A stretch of DNA of 64,000 bases. Source: Ferrimonas lipolytica. Its GTDB lineage: Bacteria; Pseudomonadota; Gammaproteobacteria; Enterobacterales; Shewanellaceae. The notes under the pieces were generated by a model. It ran no database searches. It saw only the letters and a list, made by a program, of their open reading frames with translations, and was not told the DNA's origin. Where the stretch lies: NCBI RefSeq assembly GCF_012295575.1, contig NZ_CP051180.1, positions 2,170,001 through 2,234,000 of the forward strand. Direction: 5' to 3'. Positions 53,028 to 62,377 of this stretch are shown here, piece after piece (position 1 is the first letter of the stretch; every line of letters begins with the position of its first letter). A program made the translations under genes and the position numbers.

Positions 53028-54332
53028 TTATTCTACCTCCACGATCATCGCTGCACCGAGACCACCTGCGGCACAAGCAGTCGTTAGGCCAGTACCGCCA
53101 CCACGGCGTTTCAACTCATTACACAATTGGGTGATTAAGCGGGCGCCAGTAGCTGCAAATGGATGACCATAAGCCAGTGAACCACCGGTAACGTTAAACT
53201 TGTCCATATCGATATCGCCGATGATCTCGCTGCGACCGAGCTTCTCTTGAGCAAACTTCTTACTGCCGAACATCTTCATGTTGGCCAATGCTTGTGCAGC
53301 AAAGGCTTCGTGCATCTCGATAAGATCAAGATCCGCCAGCTTCATACCCGCACGCTCTAGCGCCATTGGCGTCGCGTAAGAAGGTCCCATCAACAAGTCT
53401 TCCCACACATCAATAGCACTGAATGCATAACTACGGATGTAGCCGATAGGATCATAACCCATTGCCTTGGCTCGGCTTTCAGACATCATCAGCAAGGCTG
53501 AAGCACCGTCAGTCAGTGGGGTTGAGTTAGCCGCCGATACAGTACCGTGCTTACGATCAAACACCGGCTTTAACTTAGCCAGCTTTTCCAACTGAATCGA
53601 TTCACGAACGTTGTTATCGCGCTCAATAAATTGTTTGTATGGCGGTACATGACAGGTCATCACTTCGTTAGCCAGTACACCAGATTCCCACGTTTTATAA
53701 GCTAACTGGTGCGAACGAACGGTCAGCTCATCCTGAGCCTGACGGGTAATACCATGGCTTTTGGCCATCTGCTCTGCGGTTTGTCCCATCGACAGGCCGG
53801 TAGAAAACTCAGCAACTGCCGGTGGCTCCGGCGCCAAATCTCGGGGACGGAGCTTAGAAATAATCGATAAACGGTCACTAAGGCTGCGAGCCTTAGTTAA
53901 ATCAACCAACGCATGCGCCAGACGCTTGCTCACACCGATAGGCAGTACCGAGCTGGAATCCGCACCACCAGCAATACCGACTTCAACCGAGCCAGCCATA
54001 ATAGACTCAGCCACATTAACGGTTGATTGGAATGAGGTCGCACAGGCGCGGCTAACGGAATAGGCATCGGTACCAACATTCATGCCCGTGCCTAATACAA
54101 TTTCACGGGCAATGTTCGGTGCCTTTGGCATCTGTACAACTTGGCCATACACCACTTGATCGATAATTGCCGGATCGATTTCGGTACGAGCGAGTAACTC
54201 TGATACCACCATCTTGCCCATATCCAACGCCGAGATCCCGTGAAAGGCGGTTGCTTGACGCGCAAACGGAGTACGGAGTCCAGAAACAATGGCTATTCGA
54301 TCTCCCGCCGCAGTTTTCAATTGTTGCCTCAT
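53028..54332 (-). CDS. fadI: FadI, 3-ketoacyl-CoA thiolase (beta subunit)
   Basis: A 434-residue thiolase that cleaves 3-ketoacyl-CoA in beta-oxidation, partner of FadJ. The nucleophilic Cys97 is in [13 protein letters not shown]. The second region is [19 protein letters not shown], the His is in [18 protein letters not shown], and the end has the second catalytic Cys in [18 protein letters not shown]. The length is that of E. coli FadI (436). It is the promoter-proximal gene of fadIJ. A FadR-like site lies about 40-57 bp upstream. Confidence 0.95.
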   Translation of the reverse strand: MRQQLKTAAGDRIAIVSGLRTPFARQATAFHGISALDMGKMVVSELLARTEIDPAIIDQVVYGQVVQMPKAPNIAREIVLGTGMNVGTDAYSVSRACATSFQSTVNVAESIMAGSVEVGIAGGADSSSVLPIGVSKRLAHALVDLTKARSLSDRLSIISKLRPRDLAPEPPAVAEFSTGLSMGQTAEQMAKSHGITRQAQDELTVRSHQLAYKTWESGVLANEVMTCHVPPYKQFIERDNNVRESIQLEKLAKLKPVFDRKHGTVSAANSTPLTDGASALLMMSESRAKAMGYDPIGYIRSYAFSAIDVWEDLLMGPSYATPMALERAGMKLADLDLIEMHEAFAAQALANMKMFGSKKFAQEKLGRSEIIGDIDMDKFNVTGGSLAYGHPFAATGARLITQLCNELKRRGGGTGLTTACAAGGLGAAMIVEVE

Positions 54333-54372
54333 TATGTTCCCTCTTAATTCAACAATAGCAGTGTGACCAAGT

Positions 54373-54389
54373 CGAGGTCTGACCAGTCT
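54373..54389 (-). promoter_or_regulatory. FadR-type operator upstream of fadIJ
   Basis: On the minus strand the sequence reads AGACTGGTCAGACCTCG, whose core CTGGTC-A-GACC agrees with the FadR consensus ANCTGGTCNGACCNGNT. It lies 41-57 bp upstream of the fadI start, a position suited to repression. FadR control of fadIJ is established in E. coli and predicted in Shewanella-type genomes. Confidence 0.72.
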
Positions 54390-54493
54390 TTTGTGACCTA
54401 ATACTAACTATTGTTGCGTCGGTTTAAAACAGTTGTGTAAATTTGTAGCTCTAATCTGGGGTTCACGACTAATTTGAAGGACTTAAAAGACCG

Positions 54494-54835
54494 ATGAAAG
54501 AGATGGTAGACAAGGGACGCAGGCCGCTTTCGATATGGATTTTGCTGTTATATGTACCCTTAGGGCTGCAGCTGTTATTTTGGATGATGGGCTTTCATTA
54601 CGTAGATTTTAGCCTGCCAAAACAATTTGTTGAGTTACCAATGGCACTAATTCGCTACTACGCCAGTCTAACCCTGCTACTGCATCCATTGATTTATGCC
54701 TATGGCCTGTTCCATAGCTTGCATTTAAACCGAATTGGCGCAAAAGCGAGCAAGGTTTTGTTATCGTCGCTATTGCCGTTCGCCAGTGCTGGTCCATATC
54801 TCATTGGTGAAAGAATTTGGCAGTATTTCCAATAA
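54494..54835 (+). CDS. Small inner-membrane protein, hypothetical
   Basis: A 113-residue protein with three hydrophobic segments (about 13-33, 48-72 and 86-104) and a basic N terminus (MKEMVDKGRRPLS). The short loop LFHSLHLNRIGAKAS lies between helices two and three. I do not recognise the family. It stands alone between divergent fadI and the moxR operon, with 58 bp before moxR, and may share its transcript. The ATG at 54494 has GAAGGA about 13 bases upstream; the ATG at 54503 is an alternative. Confidence 0.65.
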   Translation: MKEMVDKGRRPLSIWILLLYVPLGLQLLFWMMGFHYVDFSLPKQFVELPMALIRYYASLTLLLHPLIYAYGLFHSLHLNRIGAKASKVLLSSLLPFASAGPYLIGERIWQYFQ

Positions 54836-54893
54836 CTTTTGTTTTAAAATAAGTGCCTTACGCACTGACAGTTAACTTAGTAAGAGAGTTTCG

Positions 54894-55850
54894 ATGCAAC
54901 CGCAACGCCTCATTCAAATTCAGCAGTACCTGTCCAAAATGGTACTGGGTCAGCCAAACTTGGTCGAAGGGCTGCTTATCGCCCTATTTGCCGACGGTCA
55001 CTTACTGGTAGAGGGGCCTCCTGGGTTAGCCAAAACCCGAGCGGTTAAAGCCTTGGCTGATTGCGTCGAGGGGGATTTTCAACGAATTCAATTTACCCCA
55101 GATCTTCTGCCAGCCGATCTCACTGGTACCGATATATTTCGCCAAGAGACCGGTCAATTTGAGTTTCAAACCGGGCCGCTATTCCATAACTTGATCTTGG
55201 CAGATGAGATCAACCGTGCTCCCGCGAAGGTGCAGTCAGCGCTATTGGAAGCGATGGCAGAAGGTCAGATCACCGTTGGCAAAAACAGCTACCGCTTACC
55301 AAAGCTGTTCTTAGTAATGGCGACGCAAAACCCAATTGAGAACGAAGGCACCTATCCGCTACCAGAGGCTCAGTTAGACCGCTTTTTACTGCACCTGTCA
55401 TTGGATTACCCAGATGCGGAAACCGAGTTAGAGATCTTGACGCTGTCCCGCAATGAAGCACAACACAGCGAGTTGCAAAAGCCACAACCGCTAACTGAGT
55501 CGGAGCTGTTCGCTGCTCGTGACGAAGCCTTAAAGCTCTACCTAGCGCCGCAGCTAGAGAGCTACATCGTTGCCTTAACGATGGCAACTCGTCGTCCGGC
55601 TAGCCTCGATGAACAACTGGGCCAATGGCTCCAGTGGGGCGTTAGCCCTCGTGCCAGCATCGCCCTTGAGCGTTGTGCCCGGGCTCGCGCTTGGATCAAT
55701 GGTCGCGACTATGTTGCGCCAGAAGATATTCAAGCGGTAGCACCAAACGTACTGCGTCACCGAATTCTGTTGAGCTACCAAGCGGAAGCGGAAGGGATCA
55801 GCAAGGATCAGGTGATCCAGCGTCTACTTAAATTGGTTGCGGTGCCGTAA
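54894..55850 (+). CDS. MoxR family AAA+ ATPase
   Basis: A 318-residue AAA+ chaperone-like ATPase. Walker A is VEGPPGLAKTRAVKAL (about 41-56), Walker B is NLILADEINRAPAKVQSALLEAMAEG, the sensor-1 region is LFLVMATQNPIENEGTYPLPEAQLDRFLLHL, and GVSPRASIALERCARA is the C-terminal lid motif. All are diagnostic of MoxR. The ATPase acts with VWA proteins, here BatA and BatB of the same operon, to mature or stress-proof target complexes. It is directly followed by the DUF58 gene with no gap. Confidence 0.95.
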   Translation: MQPQRLIQIQQYLSKMVLGQPNLVEGLLIALFADGHLLVEGPPGLAKTRAVKALADCVEGDFQRIQFTPDLLPADLTGTDIFRQETGQFEFQTGPLFHNLILADEINRAPAKVQSALLEAMAEGQITVGKNSYRLPKLFLVMATQNPIENEGTYPLPEAQLDRFLLHLSLDYPDAETELEILTLSRNEAQHSELQKPQPLTESELFAARDEALKLYLAPQLESYIVALTMATRRPASLDEQLGQWLQWGVSPRASIALERCARARAWINGRDYVAPEDIQAVAPNVLRHRILLSYQAEAEGISKDQVIQRLLKLVAVP

Positions 55851-56759
55851 ATGCTAGCGTTACCCCGCCACAGTGATGGTGTGCAGGTGACCCTGCCCGA
55901 GCTGATTGCTCGGGCTGAACACCAAGGCTTGATCCGTAGCCACCACACCAATAATGCCAAAGCGTTGCAAGCCGGTGAGCGTCTGTCGCGGCTTAAAGGC
56001 CGTGGAATGGAGTTTGCCGAAGTACGTGCCTACCAGTATGGCGACGACGTACGCAGTATCGATTGGCGCGTCACCGCACGCACCGGTAAGGCCCACACCA
56101 AGTTGTTTCGCGACGAGCGTGAACAACCGGTGTTGCTGTGTGTTGATTTAGGCAGCCGCATGCAACTGGGCTCGAAGCTGGTACTGCAGGCTGTGCAAGC
56201 GGCTCACTTAGCCGCAACCATCGGTTGGCATGTCAGTAATCAAGGCGACCGCCTAGGCGGTATTATTGTCAACGAAACCGACCACAGTGAACTCAAGCCG
56301 CGAGCTCGCCGTGGTGGCCTGTTACCGCTGTTAGAAAGCATGGTTGAGCTCCAACCAACCACGGAGCACAACAATGACTACTGGCAACAAGCGCTAGAGC
56401 GGTTGCACCGCTTAGCGCGGGCAGGCAGCCAAGTTGTGATCATCACCAACCCGTTAGGTTTTGATGAGGCCTCGATGCAGCAAATCCGCCGCCTACGTCA
56501 GCACGCTCAGGTGCGCTTATTTTGTATCACTGATCCTCTGTTCGAACAGCTGGCGCAACAACGCCATAGCTTGCCGGTGCGACTGCCAAACCACGACAGC
56601 AATAGCTGGCTGGATAACGCCGGTAGTACTCAGTTGGCCAACCGCTGGCACCAAGCACAGCAGAATGCCGAACGATTTGGTCGTCAACATCAATTGCCGA
56701 TCACCGAGATCAGTGCCGCCATACCACTAGAACAACAGTGGCAGAAACTCTGGTTATGA
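55851..56759 (+). CDS. DUF58 domain protein
   Basis: A 302-residue cytosolic protein. The DUF58 signature GRGMEFAEVRAYQYGDDVRSIDWRVTARTGKAHTKLFRDERE is at about residues 45-86, followed by a von Willebrand-like fold (VLLCVDLGSRMQLGSKL). It is always found beside MoxR and VWA genes. The role is probably as an adaptor of the MoxR machine; no reaction is known. It starts at the base after the moxR stop and its own stop overlaps the next start (ATGA), so coupling is tight. Confidence 0.93.
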   Translation: MLALPRHSDGVQVTLPELIARAEHQGLIRSHHTNNAKALQAGERLSRLKGRGMEFAEVRAYQYGDDVRSIDWRVTARTGKAHTKLFRDEREQPVLLCVDLGSRMQLGSKLVLQAVQAAHLAATIGWHVSNQGDRLGGIIVNETDHSELKPRARRGGLLPLLESMVELQPTTEHNNDYWQQALERLHRLARAGSQVVIITNPLGFDEASMQQIRRLRQHAQVRLFCITDPLFEQLAQQRHSLPVRLPNHDSNSWLDNAGSTQLANRWHQAQQNAERFGRQHQLPITEISAAIPLEQQWQKLWL

Positions 56760-57202
56760 ATCCGCTAGATCAACTACAAGATATTGCCCTACCCGCTCAG
56801 GTAGGCACATTTCCGTGGGCATGGGGCTGGTGGCTGTTGTTGGCCGTTACACTGGTCGCTATTGGTGCCGCTATTTATTGGCTCAAACAGCGGCGACAAC
56901 AGCGCCACTTTGCCACTTTAGCGAGCACACAACTGACTCAGTTGAGCAGCACCGCGCCGCAGTTTTCACAGCAAGTAAGTGAACTACTGAAGCAAACCTT
57001 TGCCGCCTACGGTCAGCGTCAACAATGCGCCGCCTTGGCCGGTGAACAGTGGCATCAGTTCCTTAATGAGTATCACAGCGCCGATTGGTTAGCGCTGCTG
57101 GGTAACCCTTATCAACCGCAAGCAACTCACGGCGGCGAGTCGTTGCGTCAAGCTGCCCAACAAGTGCTAAAACAGATCCCCAAAGGAGTCCCCGATGCTT
57201 AG
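56756..57202 (+). CDS. DUF4381 domain membrane protein
   Basis: A 148-residue protein with one transmembrane helix (about 20-42, WAWGWWLLLAVTLVAIGAAIYWL) and a cytosolic helical domain (LLKQTFAAYGQRQQCAALAGEQWHQFLNEY). The opening MNPLDQLQDIALPAQVGTFPWAWGWW is the DUF4381 hallmark. The ATG at 56756 overlaps the DUF58 stop (ATGA). It belongs to the MoxR-Bat operon; the role is unknown. Confidence 0.9.
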   Translation: MNPLDQLQDIALPAQVGTFPWAWGWWLLLAVTLVAIGAAIYWLKQRRQQRHFATLASTQLTQLSSTAPQFSQQVSELLKQTFAAYGQRQQCAALAGEQWHQFLNEYHSADWLALLGNPYQPQATHGGESLRQAAQQVLKQIPKGVPDA

Positions 57203-58163
57203 TTTGCAATGGCCATGGCTCCTGTTGCTCTTACCATTACCGTGGTTACTGCCGCGCAAGGCAAAAACCACCGCCGCCGCTCTACGTTTGCCAATGGGCT
57301 TAAGTCATTCTCTGCCGCTTGGGAGCGATCCAACCCCAAATCGCGCTTGGCAAGTCATCGCTGTGCTTATCTGGCTCTTGGCCGTCGGTGCCGCAACCCG
57401 ACCGTTATGGCTTGGCGAGCCGGTAGCACTTAAGCGGGAAGGTCGCGATCTGATGGTGGCGGTTGATCTATCTGGTTCAATGCGAGTCGAAGATATGCAG
57501 CTCAATGGCCAGTTAGTCGACCGATTTACCATGATTCGTCAGGTTTTGGGGGATTTCATCGAGCGTCGAGATGGTGATCGTTTGGGACTAATCCTGTTTG
57601 CCAATGACGCTTACCTGCAAGCCCCGCTGACCTTTGATCGCAAAACCGTTAAACGCTTTTTGCAAGAAGCTGAACTTGGCTTAGTTGGCACCCAAACTGC
57701 AATTGGCAGTGCCATCGCCTTAGCGACGAAACGGTTTGAACAATTGGAGCAAAGTAACCGCGTGTTAGTGCTGCTGACTGACGGTGAAAACACTGCCGGT
57801 AAGTTTACCCCCGAGCAAGCGGTGCAGTTCGCTAAGCAAGCCAACGTTACCCTCTACACCATTGGTGTTGGCGCCAGCGAGATCCGTGAGCGGCGCCTGT
57901 TTGGTAGCCGTACTCAAAACCCGTCGAAAGAGTTAGATAAAGCCGAAGCCAGTTTTATCAAACTGAGTGAATCAACCGGTGGTCAATACTTCCGCGCCCG
58001 CAGCACCGATGAACTGGAACAGATCTATCAGGCCATCGATCAGCTGCAACCAATCGAGCGCGAACAAACCAAATGGCGGCCGCAAACCGAACTTTATCCG
58101 TGGTTGCTTTGCCCTGCATTACTGCTGTTATTCGTTACTGCATTAGGACGGCGTTTTGGCTGA
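57195..58163 (+). CDS. BatA-like von Willebrand factor A protein
   Basis: A 322-residue membrane protein with an N-terminal hydrophobic hairpin, a second helix near 55-72 (VIAVLIWLLAVGAAT), a VWA domain (about 85-280) and a C-terminal helix (LLCPALLLLFVTAL). The MIDAS motif is VDLSGSM, with D91, and LLTDGENTAGK supplies the later metal ligand. It overlaps the DUF4381 stop by eight bases and the next gene start. It likely partners with BatB in the aerotolerance-type system, whose function is poorly known. Confidence 0.92.
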   Translation: MLSLQWPWLLLLLPLPWLLPRKAKTTAAALRLPMGLSHSLPLGSDPTPNRAWQVIAVLIWLLAVGAATRPLWLGEPVALKREGRDLMVAVDLSGSMRVEDMQLNGQLVDRFTMIRQVLGDFIERRDGDRLGLILFANDAYLQAPLTFDRKTVKRFLQEAELGLVGTQTAIGSAIALATKRFEQLEQSNRVLVLLTDGENTAGKFTPEQAVQFAKQANVTLYTIGVGASEIRERRLFGSRTQNPSKELDKAEASFIKLSESTGGQYFRARSTDELEQIYQAIDQLQPIEREQTKWRPQTELYPWLLCPALLLLFVTALGRRFG

Positions 58164-60084
58164 ATTTCATCTTTTGCGCCCGTGGGCGCTGGCGTTGCTT
58201 TTGCTACTGCCACCAATCTATTTGCTGCTTAAAAAACAGCGTAAACAGGGCCAATATTGGTCAAATGTGATCCCAGCGCATTTGCGTCAAGCGATGCTCG
58301 CTGGGCACGACAACAACACTAAGCCAGCGGCTTTGATGTGGCCGCTGTCCACCTTACTCTTAATGATATTGGCATTGTCTGGGCCCACTTGGGAAAAACA
58401 GCCGGTGCCTCTATTTCAGCTACAGCAAGGTCGGGTATTAGTGATGGATCTATCCGCCTCGATGTGGGCCACGGATCTCAAGCCTAACCGCCTAACTCAG
58501 GCCCGCTATAAAGCTCAAGATCTGCTTAAACTGCTAGATGAGGGAGAGATGGGGTTAGTCGCCTACGCCGGTGATGCGTTTGCTTTAGCGCCGTTAACCA
58601 GCGATCGCAGCACCATTGCCAATATCTTGCCAGCACTAGGCCCAGAAATGATGCCAGCACTTGGCTCCAATCTGCCTGCAGCCCTAACCCAAGCGGACCA
58701 ACTGCTACGCGATGCTGGCCATCAAAGCGGTGAAATCATCCTATTGGCTGACGATGTGTTACCGGAGTATATGGATGAGGCCTTCGCCCTTATCGATAAG
58801 ATGCCGTGGAAACTGCAGATCCTCGCCTTTGGCAGCAGCACCGGTGCGCCGATGAAGAACACTGAAGGCATTTTACTGCGGGATCTCGACGGCAGTGTCG
58901 CCTTTGCTAAAACCAACTACGACGCACTGACTAAACTGGCTCAACGGAGTGGCGGCAAAATGGTGCCCTATCACCCAAGCGATAACGATCTGCTGGCACT
59001 GCTGCCACAGCTAGACCCCAATCAGCCCGTTGATGAAACCAGCCAACAACAGAGCATGCAACAATGGCTCGACCGTGGCGGTTATCTTATTCCGTTACTG
59101 TTGCCATTATTAGCATTGGCATTGCGCCGCCACGGCCTGCTAGCCCTCGCACCATTGTTGCTGTTGGGCACGCCAAGCGCAGAAGCCAGCCCATGGCAAA
59201 CCGATGATCAACGGGGGCAGCAGCTATTCGAGCAGCAGCAGTATCAGCAAGCAGCCGAAACCTTTACCGATCCCTCTTGGCGCGGCAGTGCTTACTATCG
59301 CGCTGGCGACTATCAAGGAGCATTAGACGCCTTTAATCAAGCGGAAGGGGCAGACGCGCTATTCAACCAAGGTAATGCCTTAGCCCAGCTTGGTGATACT
59401 GAACAAGCGTTGCAACGCTATCAACAAGCGTTGCAGCAGCAACCAGAACACCCCGGCGCCCTAGCCAACAAAGCATTGTTGGAGCAGTTACAGCAACAAC
59501 AGCAACAACAGCAACAACAGCAACAATCTGGTGACGGTGAATCAGAACAGAGTCAACAAGACGATTCACAGCAGCAAGATAGCCAAAGCGAGGATGCTCA
59601 GCAGCAGGACGGCCAGCAACAGGATCAGCAGCAATCACAGCAAAACTCGCAGCAACAAGATCAATCTGAGCAAAGCTCTGAACAGCAGCAAGATCAAAAC
59701 CAGAACAGCAGCAACGCCAACTCACAGCAGACGGATCAATCGCTAGATGAACCACAACAACCGCCTGAATCCGAGCCCAAGTCGAACCCTGCAACCGGCC
59801 AGCAAAGTCCTGAAGAGCAAGAGCAAGCACAACAAGCTGAGCAAATGGAAGCCGCTACGACAGATGAACAACCAGAGCAATCGGAGCAAGATGGCGAGCA
59901 ACAAAACGCCGCCACTGCGCTGGGACAGCCCAGCCAACGAACAGAAGAACAGCAACAGCAGTTACAACAGATCCTCAACCAAGTGGAAGACGATCCGACC
60001 CTTCTGCTGCGCAATAAAATGCAATTGGAATACCAACGCCGTCGTCAACAAGGCAATGTTCAACGGGAGCAAACCCAGTGGTAA
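58156..60084 (+). CDS. BatB/BatC-type protein: VWA and TPR domains with Gln-rich tail
   Basis: A 642-residue protein that starts with TTG (58156), overlapping the BatA stop; no better start exists. It has two N-terminal membrane helices (about 8-25 and 60-78), a VWA domain with MIDAS VMDLSASMWATD (D98), membrane segments near 315-345 (LIPLLLPLLALALRR), then TPR repeats (about 355-430: AYYRAGDYQGALDAFNQAEG, NALAQLGDTEQALQRYQQAL). The segment 446-600 is low complexity, beginning with 12 consecutive Gln and continuing as Q/S/D/E. BatB and BatC, separate in Bacteroides, are fused here as usual in gammaproteobacteria. Signalling or export roles are unproven. Confidence 0.92.
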   Translation: MAEFHLLRPWALALLLLLPPIYLLLKKQRKQGQYWSNVIPAHLRQAMLAGHDNNTKPAALMWPLSTLLLMILALSGPTWEKQPVPLFQLQQGRVLVMDLSASMWATDLKPNRLTQARYKAQDLLKLLDEGEMGLVAYAGDAFALAPLTSDRSTIANILPALGPEMMPALGSNLPAALTQADQLLRDAGHQSGEIILLADDVLPEYMDEAFALIDKMPWKLQILAFGSSTGAPMKNTEGILLRDLDGSVAFAKTNYDALTKLAQRSGGKMVPYHPSDNDLLALLPQLDPNQPVDETSQQQSMQQWLDRGGYLIPLLLPLLALALRRHGLLALAPLLLLGTPSAEASPWQTDDQRGQQLFEQQQYQQAAETFTDPSWRGSAYYRAGDYQGALDAFNQAEGADALFNQGNALAQLGDTEQALQRYQQALQQQPEHPGALANKALLEQLQQQQQQQQQQQQSGDGESEQSQQDDSQQQDSQSEDAQQQDGQQQDQQQSQQNSQQQDQSEQSSEQQQDQNQNSSNANSQQTDQSLDEPQQPPESEPKSNPATGQQSPEEQEQAQQAEQMEAATTDEQPEQSEQDGEQQNAATALGQPSQRTEEQQQQLQQILNQVEDDPTLLLRNKMQLEYQRRRQQGNVQREQTQW

Positions 60085-61730
60085 TCGGTAACATCGGGCG
60101 GCGCTTGCTGCCATTTCTCCTTCTATTTTTGATTAGCCCTAGTTGGGGTTTCACCAAGCTTGTCGCCAGCATCGAAAAGAACCCGGTGATCGTCGGCCAA
60201 TCATTTGGCATGCAGATCACCGCCGACGACAGCATTAACGATCAACTGGATTTAACGCCGTTGGAGCAAGATTTTATTATCTACCGCTCCCGTGTTAGTC
60301 AGCGCACCGAAGTGATCAACTTCGATATGAAGCGCCAAACCGTATGGACTCTTGAGCTGCGCGCCCGCCGCGAAGGCAAGATCACCATTCCGGCACTGAC
60401 GCTTAATGGCATCAATAGCGACCCAATTAACTTAACTGCGATACCGTTGCAGGATATCCCCAACACGCCGGATCAACCGGTGCGGATTGAAACTACAGTA
60501 AGCGCCACTGAGGTGTGGTTAGGGCAACCAATTGCCATTACCGCACGGCTTATCATGGCTGCCGAACTGCAACGAGGTAATCTCGAAGCACCAGACCACC
60601 CAGACGTACAGATCCAACAGCAAGGTGAAGACAGTAACACCACCGAGATTATCGATGGAGTGCGGGTCCAAGTGATCACCCGCCAATACGTGGCTATTCC
60701 TCAACGCAGCGGCGAGATCGACTTAGGCAGTTTAAGCTTTAATGGCGACTTGATGGTGAGCACCGGTCGACCGGATCTGTTCAGCCGCGGTCGTGCGGTA
60801 AATTTTTCCGCCAGCAGCGCCCCAATAACCCTAAAAGTAAACGCTCAGCCAGCCCACTACCAAGGACAGTGGTTAGTGGCTGACTTGGCAACCCTACGCC
60901 TCGATCCCCTCGAACAAACAGAGTACGAGGTCGGCCAACCGGTAACCTTAACGCTGCGACTCACTGCGATGGGCGCCGTGGCTGAATCTTTGCCACAAAT
61001 CGCCATTCCTGAGATCGATAACCTACGTTCCTACCCTGATAAACCGGAACGTCAAGGCGGTTTCCAACAGGGCAAACTGCTCGCACGAATGAGCCAAACC
61101 GTTGCCTTGGTGCCGCAACAGCCTGGCACCTATACCATTCCAGAGATCCGGGTGCCGTGGTGGAATGCCCGTTCCAACAAGCAAGAGTTCGCCGTTGCGC
61201 CAGCACAAACCATTACCGTTGTGCCAAGCAGCACCACAACTGCTCCAGCACCGGTGATTGCCACGCCCGTTACGGCTACAACAGTACAATCGGCAGCGCT
61301 GCAGCTATGGCAAGGCTTAACGGCTCTGTTCGCGCTGCTGTGGTTGCTCACCTTGATATGGGGATGGCGTCGCTCTGCTCCGCCACAAATAAGCACACCA
61401 AATCAAGCTGCGACTCTAGCTGCAAATCACAACAGTGCCTTACTGCAAGCCTGCCGCAAAAATCAAGCCGCAGTAGTGATCAACCTACTACCGCGCTGGG
61501 CTAGTGAACGCCATCAACAACCATTAACGCTCGCCGAAGTTGCCAAGGTTTACCCACAGCTTGAACCGCACATCGATGCACTGCAGCGAAGTCGTTTCTC
61601 ACCAATGCAACAGCAATGGAATGGTGCCGAACTCGCGAACGCAATAAACCAGTGCGACCAGCAAAAAGCGACAAATAGTCAATCTTCATTGCCAGCGCTT
61701 AACCCTGCATCCACAATAGTCAACAACTAG
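60078..61730 (+). CDS. BatD family protein
   Basis: A 550-residue exported membrane protein. Translation starts at GTG (60078), overlapping the previous stop by seven bases. It has a signal peptide (ending near GF, residue 25), beta-rich domains with KNPVIVGQSFGMQITADDS and RSRVSQRTEVINFDMKRQTVWTLELRARREGKITIPAL, typical of BatD, one C-terminal membrane helix (about 413-432, LWQGLTALFALLWLLTLIWGW) and a cytosolic tail. It is the last gene of the moxR-Bat operon, followed by a strong hairpin. The function is unknown. Confidence 0.92.
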   Translation: MVIGNIGRRLLPFLLLFLISPSWGFTKLVASIEKNPVIVGQSFGMQITADDSINDQLDLTPLEQDFIIYRSRVSQRTEVINFDMKRQTVWTLELRARREGKITIPALTLNGINSDPINLTAIPLQDIPNTPDQPVRIETTVSATEVWLGQPIAITARLIMAAELQRGNLEAPDHPDVQIQQQGEDSNTTEIIDGVRVQVITRQYVAIPQRSGEIDLGSLSFNGDLMVSTGRPDLFSRGRAVNFSASSAPITLKVNAQPAHYQGQWLVADLATLRLDPLEQTEYEVGQPVTLTLRLTAMGAVAESLPQIAIPEIDNLRSYPDKPERQGGFQQGKLLARMSQTVALVPQQPGTYTIPEIRVPWWNARSNKQEFAVAPAQTITVVPSSTTTAPAPVIATPVTATTVQSAALQLWQGLTALFALLWLLTLIWGWRRSAPPQISTPNQAATLAANHNSALLQACRKNQAAVVINLLPRWASERHQQPLTLAEVAKVYPQLEPHIDALQRSRFSPMQQQWNGAELANAINQCDQQKATNSQSSLPALNPASTIVNN

Positions 61731-61738
61731 CACCACAA

Positions 61739-61763
61739 CTGCTGCCTGCAGTGCAGGCAGCAG
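61739..61763 (+). terminator. Perfect 12-bp hairpin after the Bat operon
   Basis: CTGCTGCCTGCA (61739-61750) and TGCAGGCAGCAG (61752-61763) are exact reverse complements with one base between. With no T-run it may be a processing or attenuation hairpin rather than a full terminator, and the ECF gene begins 48 bp later on the same strand. Confidence 0.55.
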
Positions 61764-61810
61764 TGACCTTTAAGCGGGTGTCATCCAAACAATAAAGGCG
61801 GATAAAGGAA

Positions 61811-62377
61811 ATGTTCGGCGGATTTGGAAAGAAAAAAATGGAAACGGCGGTCTCCTCAGACATGATAAGTAAACAACGCCGTTACGAAACATTAGTGCGC
61901 GCCCTCCATACGGATCTATTCCGCTATGCCTACTGGCTGGTCAGCGACCGCTCGGTCGCGGAAGATTTGGTTCAAGAAACCTTCTTACGGGCGTGGAAGT
62001 CACTCGATTCACTCAAGGACGAAAAGGCTGCCAAAGCTTGGCTTATCACCATTTTACGGCGTGAGAACGCGCGCCGTTTTGAACGTAAACAGTTCGATTT
62101 GTCTGATATAGAAGACCATCAGCTTGCAGATACCACCACCGCTGGGCCGGACCAAAATACCGAAAGCCATCTGCTCCAACAAAAGATGGCACAGTTGCAA
62201 CCGGACTATCGTGAACCGTTGATCCTGCAAGTTCTGTATGGCTTTAGTGGTGAAGAGATCGCCACCATCTTAGAGTTAAATCGTAACACCGTAATGACCC
62301 GCTTATTTCGAGCTCGTAATCAATTGCGAGAAGCGCTCGAAGTAGACCCGTTAGATGTTGGACACCGCAATGGATGA
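61811..62377 (+). CDS. RNA polymerase sigma factor, ECF subfamily
   Basis: A 188-residue sigma factor. Region 2 is LVRALHTDLFRYAYWLVSDRSVAEDLVQETFLRAWKSLDSL (about 28-68, with the DLVQETFLRAW core), and region 4 is MAQLQPDYREPLILQVLYGFSGEEIATILELNRNTVMTRLFRARNQLR (about 125-172). The start at 61811 has AAAGGA just before it; the ATG at 61862 is a less likely alternative. It overlaps the DUF3379 gene by eight bases. In related bacteria such a pair is a sigma factor and its membrane partner. Confidence 0.93.
   Translation: MFGGFGKKKMETAVSSDMISKQRRYETLVRALHTDLFRYAYWLVSDRSVAEDLVQETFLRAWKSLDSLKDEKAAKAWLITILRRENARRFERKQFDLSDIEDHQLADTTTAGPDQNTESHLLQQKMAQLQPDYREPLILQVLYGFSGEEIATILELNRNTVMTRLFRARNQLREALEVDPLDVGHRNG

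Noticed and set aside
53026-53076. Longer N terminus for FadJ
   Set aside because: It would overlap fadI, has no family similarity, and the ATG at 53025 has a strong GGAGG.
59491-59526. CAG/CAA repeat considered as a CRISPR-like or satellite array
   Set aside because: It is in frame within a coding region and has no spacers.
59363-60014. Several open frames opposite or beside the Gln-rich part of BatB/C
   Set aside because: CAG/CAA repeats leave all frames open; these are composition artefacts.
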